A stretch of 64,000 nucleotides of DNA from Candidatus Cloacimonadota bacterium (lineage in GTDB: Bacteria > Cloacimonadota > Cloacimonadia > Cloacimonadales > Cloacimonadaceae), in assembly GCA_023421135.1 (NCBI GenBank), contig JAEZUG010000019.1, positions 9,755 to 73,754 on the forward strand, read 5' to 3'. This document shows positions 61,914-64,000 of the stretch, piece after piece. The notes under the pieces were generated by a model that saw nothing but the letters and a program-made list of their open reading frames with translations, did no database searches and was not told the origin of the DNA. The number at the start of each line of letters is the position of its first letter. The stretch's first letter is position 1. The position numbers were made by a program, and so were the translations under genes.

Positions 61914-63452
61914 CTACTCCATCAAATCCGGCCCCAAAAGATCATCCAGGATCTCATCCCAATCCCCACAGGCAATAGTCGAATTCCGAGAGTTCTGCCG
62001 CATCTGCTGGTATTTCTCCGGCTCTTTGAGATAGAGCTCCAGCGCTTCCGAGAGGCCATAGACCCAGGTTTCCACGCTCTGATCCGCTATCACAAAGCCA
62101 TTCTCGCTCTGGTTCACCATTTCTTGCGGTCCGCCGTAGGAAGATACCACCACCGGCAATCCACAAGCAAGAGATTCCAAAATCACCATCCCAAAGGTAT
62201 CCGTGACGCTGGGAAACACAAAGAAATCTGCCGCATTATACATTGGTGCCAATTGCTGTCTGGGAACTGCCCCGGTAAATAATACCCGCGAGCATCCTGC
62301 CAGAAGCTCCTTCATCTCGCTCAGATAGGGTCCATTTCCTGCCACTATCAGATTCAATTCCGGATAAGCCTCCTGCAATTGCTTATATACTTCCACCAGC
62401 AGATCCAGGGATTTATCCAGCGAGACCCGTCCTGTGTAGAGCAGGGTAATGCCTCCCTGCAAAGCATCGCGATTCTGCAGCCAGCTCTTTCGCTGAGGCT
62501 TTGGAGCAAAGAGCTCCAGATCGATTCCCCGGCGCAGAAGCTGCACGTTGCTCACAGAGATATCCCTATCGGCCAAGATGCGCTGATACTCAGTGGTGGG
62601 TGTTCGGATTTCCGTCATTTGACTACAGAACCACTTCTCATATTCCAGTACCAAACGCAAGGCAGACTCATCTTTGACTATGTAATTTGCTTCGCCATAG
62701 AAATCTGTGTGGTATATCCCGATCATTGGAATCCCGATCAGCTTGGCTGCCAATAACCCCAGAAGGCCGATCGGTCCCGGAGTGGAGATAATGATCTGAT
62801 CCGGTTCATAATCATTGATCAGCTTCAGGCTCTTCAGGATCGAAGGAGTTTTCACATTGTAGTTATCATAATAGGGCATCTTAAATGAATACATATAAGG
62901 CAGATTCAAAAAGTTTTCCGGGATTTCGCTGGTGATTTCGTTATCACTGAGTGAAGCAACGATCAACAGCTCTCTTCCTCTTTCATGGGCAACGCTCCCC
63001 ATCTGTTTCAGTGTTACCGAAACGCCGTTCAGATCGTTGATGGTGTCGCTAAACCACAGAGTTCTCTTTTTCCTGTGCTCAACCGGAATCTGATGCCGCT
63101 TGCGCAGATAGTTGCGTAAATCATAGATGTCTTTGCGTATGTGATTTATCACTTCAAATTGCATATCATCAATGCCATAGATCAACACGTGCACCTTGCA
63201 CATATCCTCCGGAAAATAGGAAGTGGCTTCCACGCCCACAATCACTTCCGAGGGGTAGAGTTCTTTGAGCTTCAGGGCGCCGTCAATCCGATTGTGATCC
63301 GTGATGGAAACAAAATCCATGCCGTTGCGCTTGGCTTCCTGGTAGATGAACAAGGGGTCTGTGTAACTCTCCTTGGCTCCCAACTTCTGCAAAAACCACT
63401 CTGTGGGATGCTCGGAGTAGATGGAATGGCAATGTAGGTCAGATTTCTTCAT
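61914..63452 (-). CDS. Glycosyltransferase family 4 protein with N-terminal PHP-type region
   Basis: The 512-residue protein begins with a PHP-like segment (SDLHCHSIYSEHP with H7 and H9; SITDHNRIDG with D52 and H53; E75 in VGVEATSYF) that stops at about residue 128. It then passes into a GT4 glycosyltransferase (TLWFSDTINDLNGVSVTLKQ, TPGPIGLLGLLAAKL, GRVSLDKSLDLLVEVYKQLQ, FPSVTDTFGMVILESLACG). PHP-GT4 fusions are known but usually much longer, so the PHP part looks shortened here. It probably transfers a sugar in envelope polysaccharide or glycolipid synthesis. It ends 17 bp from the HD gene, convergently. Confidence 0.88.
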   Translation of the reverse strand: MKKSDLHCHSIYSEHPTEWFLQKLGAKESYTDPLFIYQEAKRNGMDFVSITDHNRIDGALKLKELYPSEVIVGVEATSYFPEDMCKVHVLIYGIDDMQFEVINHIRKDIYDLRNYLRKRHQIPVEHRKKRTLWFSDTINDLNGVSVTLKQMGSVAHERGRELLIVASLSDNEITSEIPENFLNLPYMYSFKMPYYDNYNVKTPSILKSLKLINDYEPDQIIISTPGPIGLLGLLAAKLIGIPMIGIYHTDFYGEANYIVKDESALRLVLEYEKWFCSQMTEIRTPTTEYQRILADRDISVSNVQLLRRGIDLELFAPKPQRKSWLQNRDALQGGITLLYTGRVSLDKSLDLLVEVYKQLQEAYPELNLIVAGNGPYLSEMKELLAGCSRVLFTGAVPRQQLAPMYNAADFFVFPSVTDTFGMVILESLACGLPVVVSSYGGPQEMVNQSENGFVIADQSVETWVYGLSEALELYLKEPEKYQQMRQNSRNSTIACGDWDEILDDLLGPDLME

Positions 63453-63600
63453 GCTTCTTTAGCTCCTGTAACTTTAAACCTATCTTCATTATACGCCTGG
63501 ATTGTTAGTTTTTCGTTTGGATTGTATTAGGCTTTGGTCACACAACATGGGACGGCGCCCTCCTGAAGGGCTGAACCACCATCACCCAGCCCCGCGAACC

Positions 63601-63906
63601 GTCCTTCCTGCGAAGGAGGCTGTGTGAAAAGGAGCAGAATGTCCCGCGGTAGCCAGGAAGTCCGGAACGAAGTGGAGGACGCTGAATATAGCCCAGGACG
63701 CAGTCCTGGGGACCCGGCAAAGACAAACATCTTCGCAAAAAGCTCCCGCCCATACCTTTGAGCGCTCACGCTCAAAGCTATGGGCGGGAGCTAATATGTT
63801 CCTACGATTGCGCAACCCGAAAAACCCAGGACTGCGTCCTGGGCTATAATCAACGCCCTCCGGGCTGATCAAAGTGTTTTCACACAGTCTCGAAGGCAGG
63901 AATCCA
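63601..63906. repeat. 306-bp nested-palindrome element with 30-bp terminal inverted repeats
   Basis: The ends (63601-63630, 63877-63906) match those of the element at 2851-3136. Inside is a second pair of arms (TAGCCCAGGACGCAGTCCTG near 63687 and CAGGACTGCGTCCTGGGCTA near 63827) and a central palindrome (63741-63792, CTCCCGCCCATA...TATGGGCGGGAG with TTTGAGCG / CGCTCAAA). The contents differ from the 2851 copy. No ORF. Confidence 0.8.
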
Positions 63907-63944
63907 CGGAGCTTCTTCACCCACATAGCGGAAACCCGCCAGAA

Positions 63945-64000
63945 TACTCCCATTATTACCCAATGTTCACCTGATGTCATTCCTGCGACCGGGGTCCTCA
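63945..64000. repeat. Left shoulder of another modular repeat, cut by the window edge
   Basis: CTCCCATTATTACCCAATGTTC and ATGTCATTCCTGCGACCGGG match the left shoulders at 2818 and 17073, so a further copy continues outside the window. Confidence 0.65.

Noticed and set aside
1..64000. tRNA and rRNA genes
   Set aside because: I scanned for T-loop and conserved rRNA blocks by eye and found none; a covariance-model scan would be needed to exclude a degenerate one.

Overview
The window looks like a chromosomal contig from a Gram-negative bacterium of the FCB superphylum, most likely Cloacimonadota or a close relative. This is inferred from content, not from a database match. BamA, heptose/LPS genes, PlsY and an RseC-like protein point to a two-membrane envelope. 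Five large secreted proteins end in (or, at the window edge, enter) an FlgD-like C-terminal domain opening with (F/W/Y)PNPF, as in type IX-like sorting domains. Intergenic regions are packed with interspersed palindromic repeats.

Layout. 1-2692: an edge-truncated secreted protein on the minus strand. 3259-7988: a four-gene minus-strand operon with an unknown protein, two BREX-type DUF2791 P-loop ATPases and a short BrxL-like AAA+ protein without the C-terminal Lon protease domain. No PglZ, PglX, BrxA or BrxB is present, so this is the best candidate for an undescribed (probably defence) system. 8560-14378: minus-strand transport and metabolism (AEC permease, PiT phosphate transporter with its DUF47 partner, DUF486 membrane protein, pyridoxal kinase-like enzyme, AhpD-like protein, Fe-type alcohol dehydrogenase). 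14717-24030, plus strand: three secreted sorting-domain proteins around nadC, a zinc-ribbon coiled-coil protein and rnpB (RNase P RNA). nadC has a promoter with a palindromic spacer and an intrinsic terminator just before its start, suggesting attenuation.

24212-43036 is minus-strand housekeeping: enolase, an IVS-type four-helix protein, an SPFH protein, tmk-ctpA-response regulator, then a tight 15-gene run in transcription order der-plsY-purF-rfaE1-rfaE2-rseC-folB-folK-glmU-HIT-lytR_C-rsfS-argS-rimI-nadB. 43913-46075 is an ECF sigma/anti-sigma/metal-sensor/Spy-like envelope-stress operon. 46171-54760 holds bamA, a radical SAM protein, ispD, a large GlmS-like protein, ispF, a MobB-like protein and queE. 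54898-57837 (plus) is a secreted M1 aminopeptidase. 58042-58667 is a two-gene unknown cassette. At 59641-61896 an AlbA_2-domain gene, now frameshifted, lies between two copies of the 5' end of an HD-hydrolase gene (67-bp perfect direct repeat). 61914-63452 is a PHP-glycosyltransferase fusion.

Intergenic DNA of 300-970 bp is largely repeats: a modular element with conserved shoulders and exchangeable palindromic cores, a 27-bp hairpin repeat at about 56-bp period, an 88-bp element with 11-bp tandem units, GTGACAAGTGAC-type low-complexity tracts, a CCCTGAAGGGGCG element and a 54-bp near-perfect palindrome. No tRNA, rRNA, transposase or cas gene was recognised.
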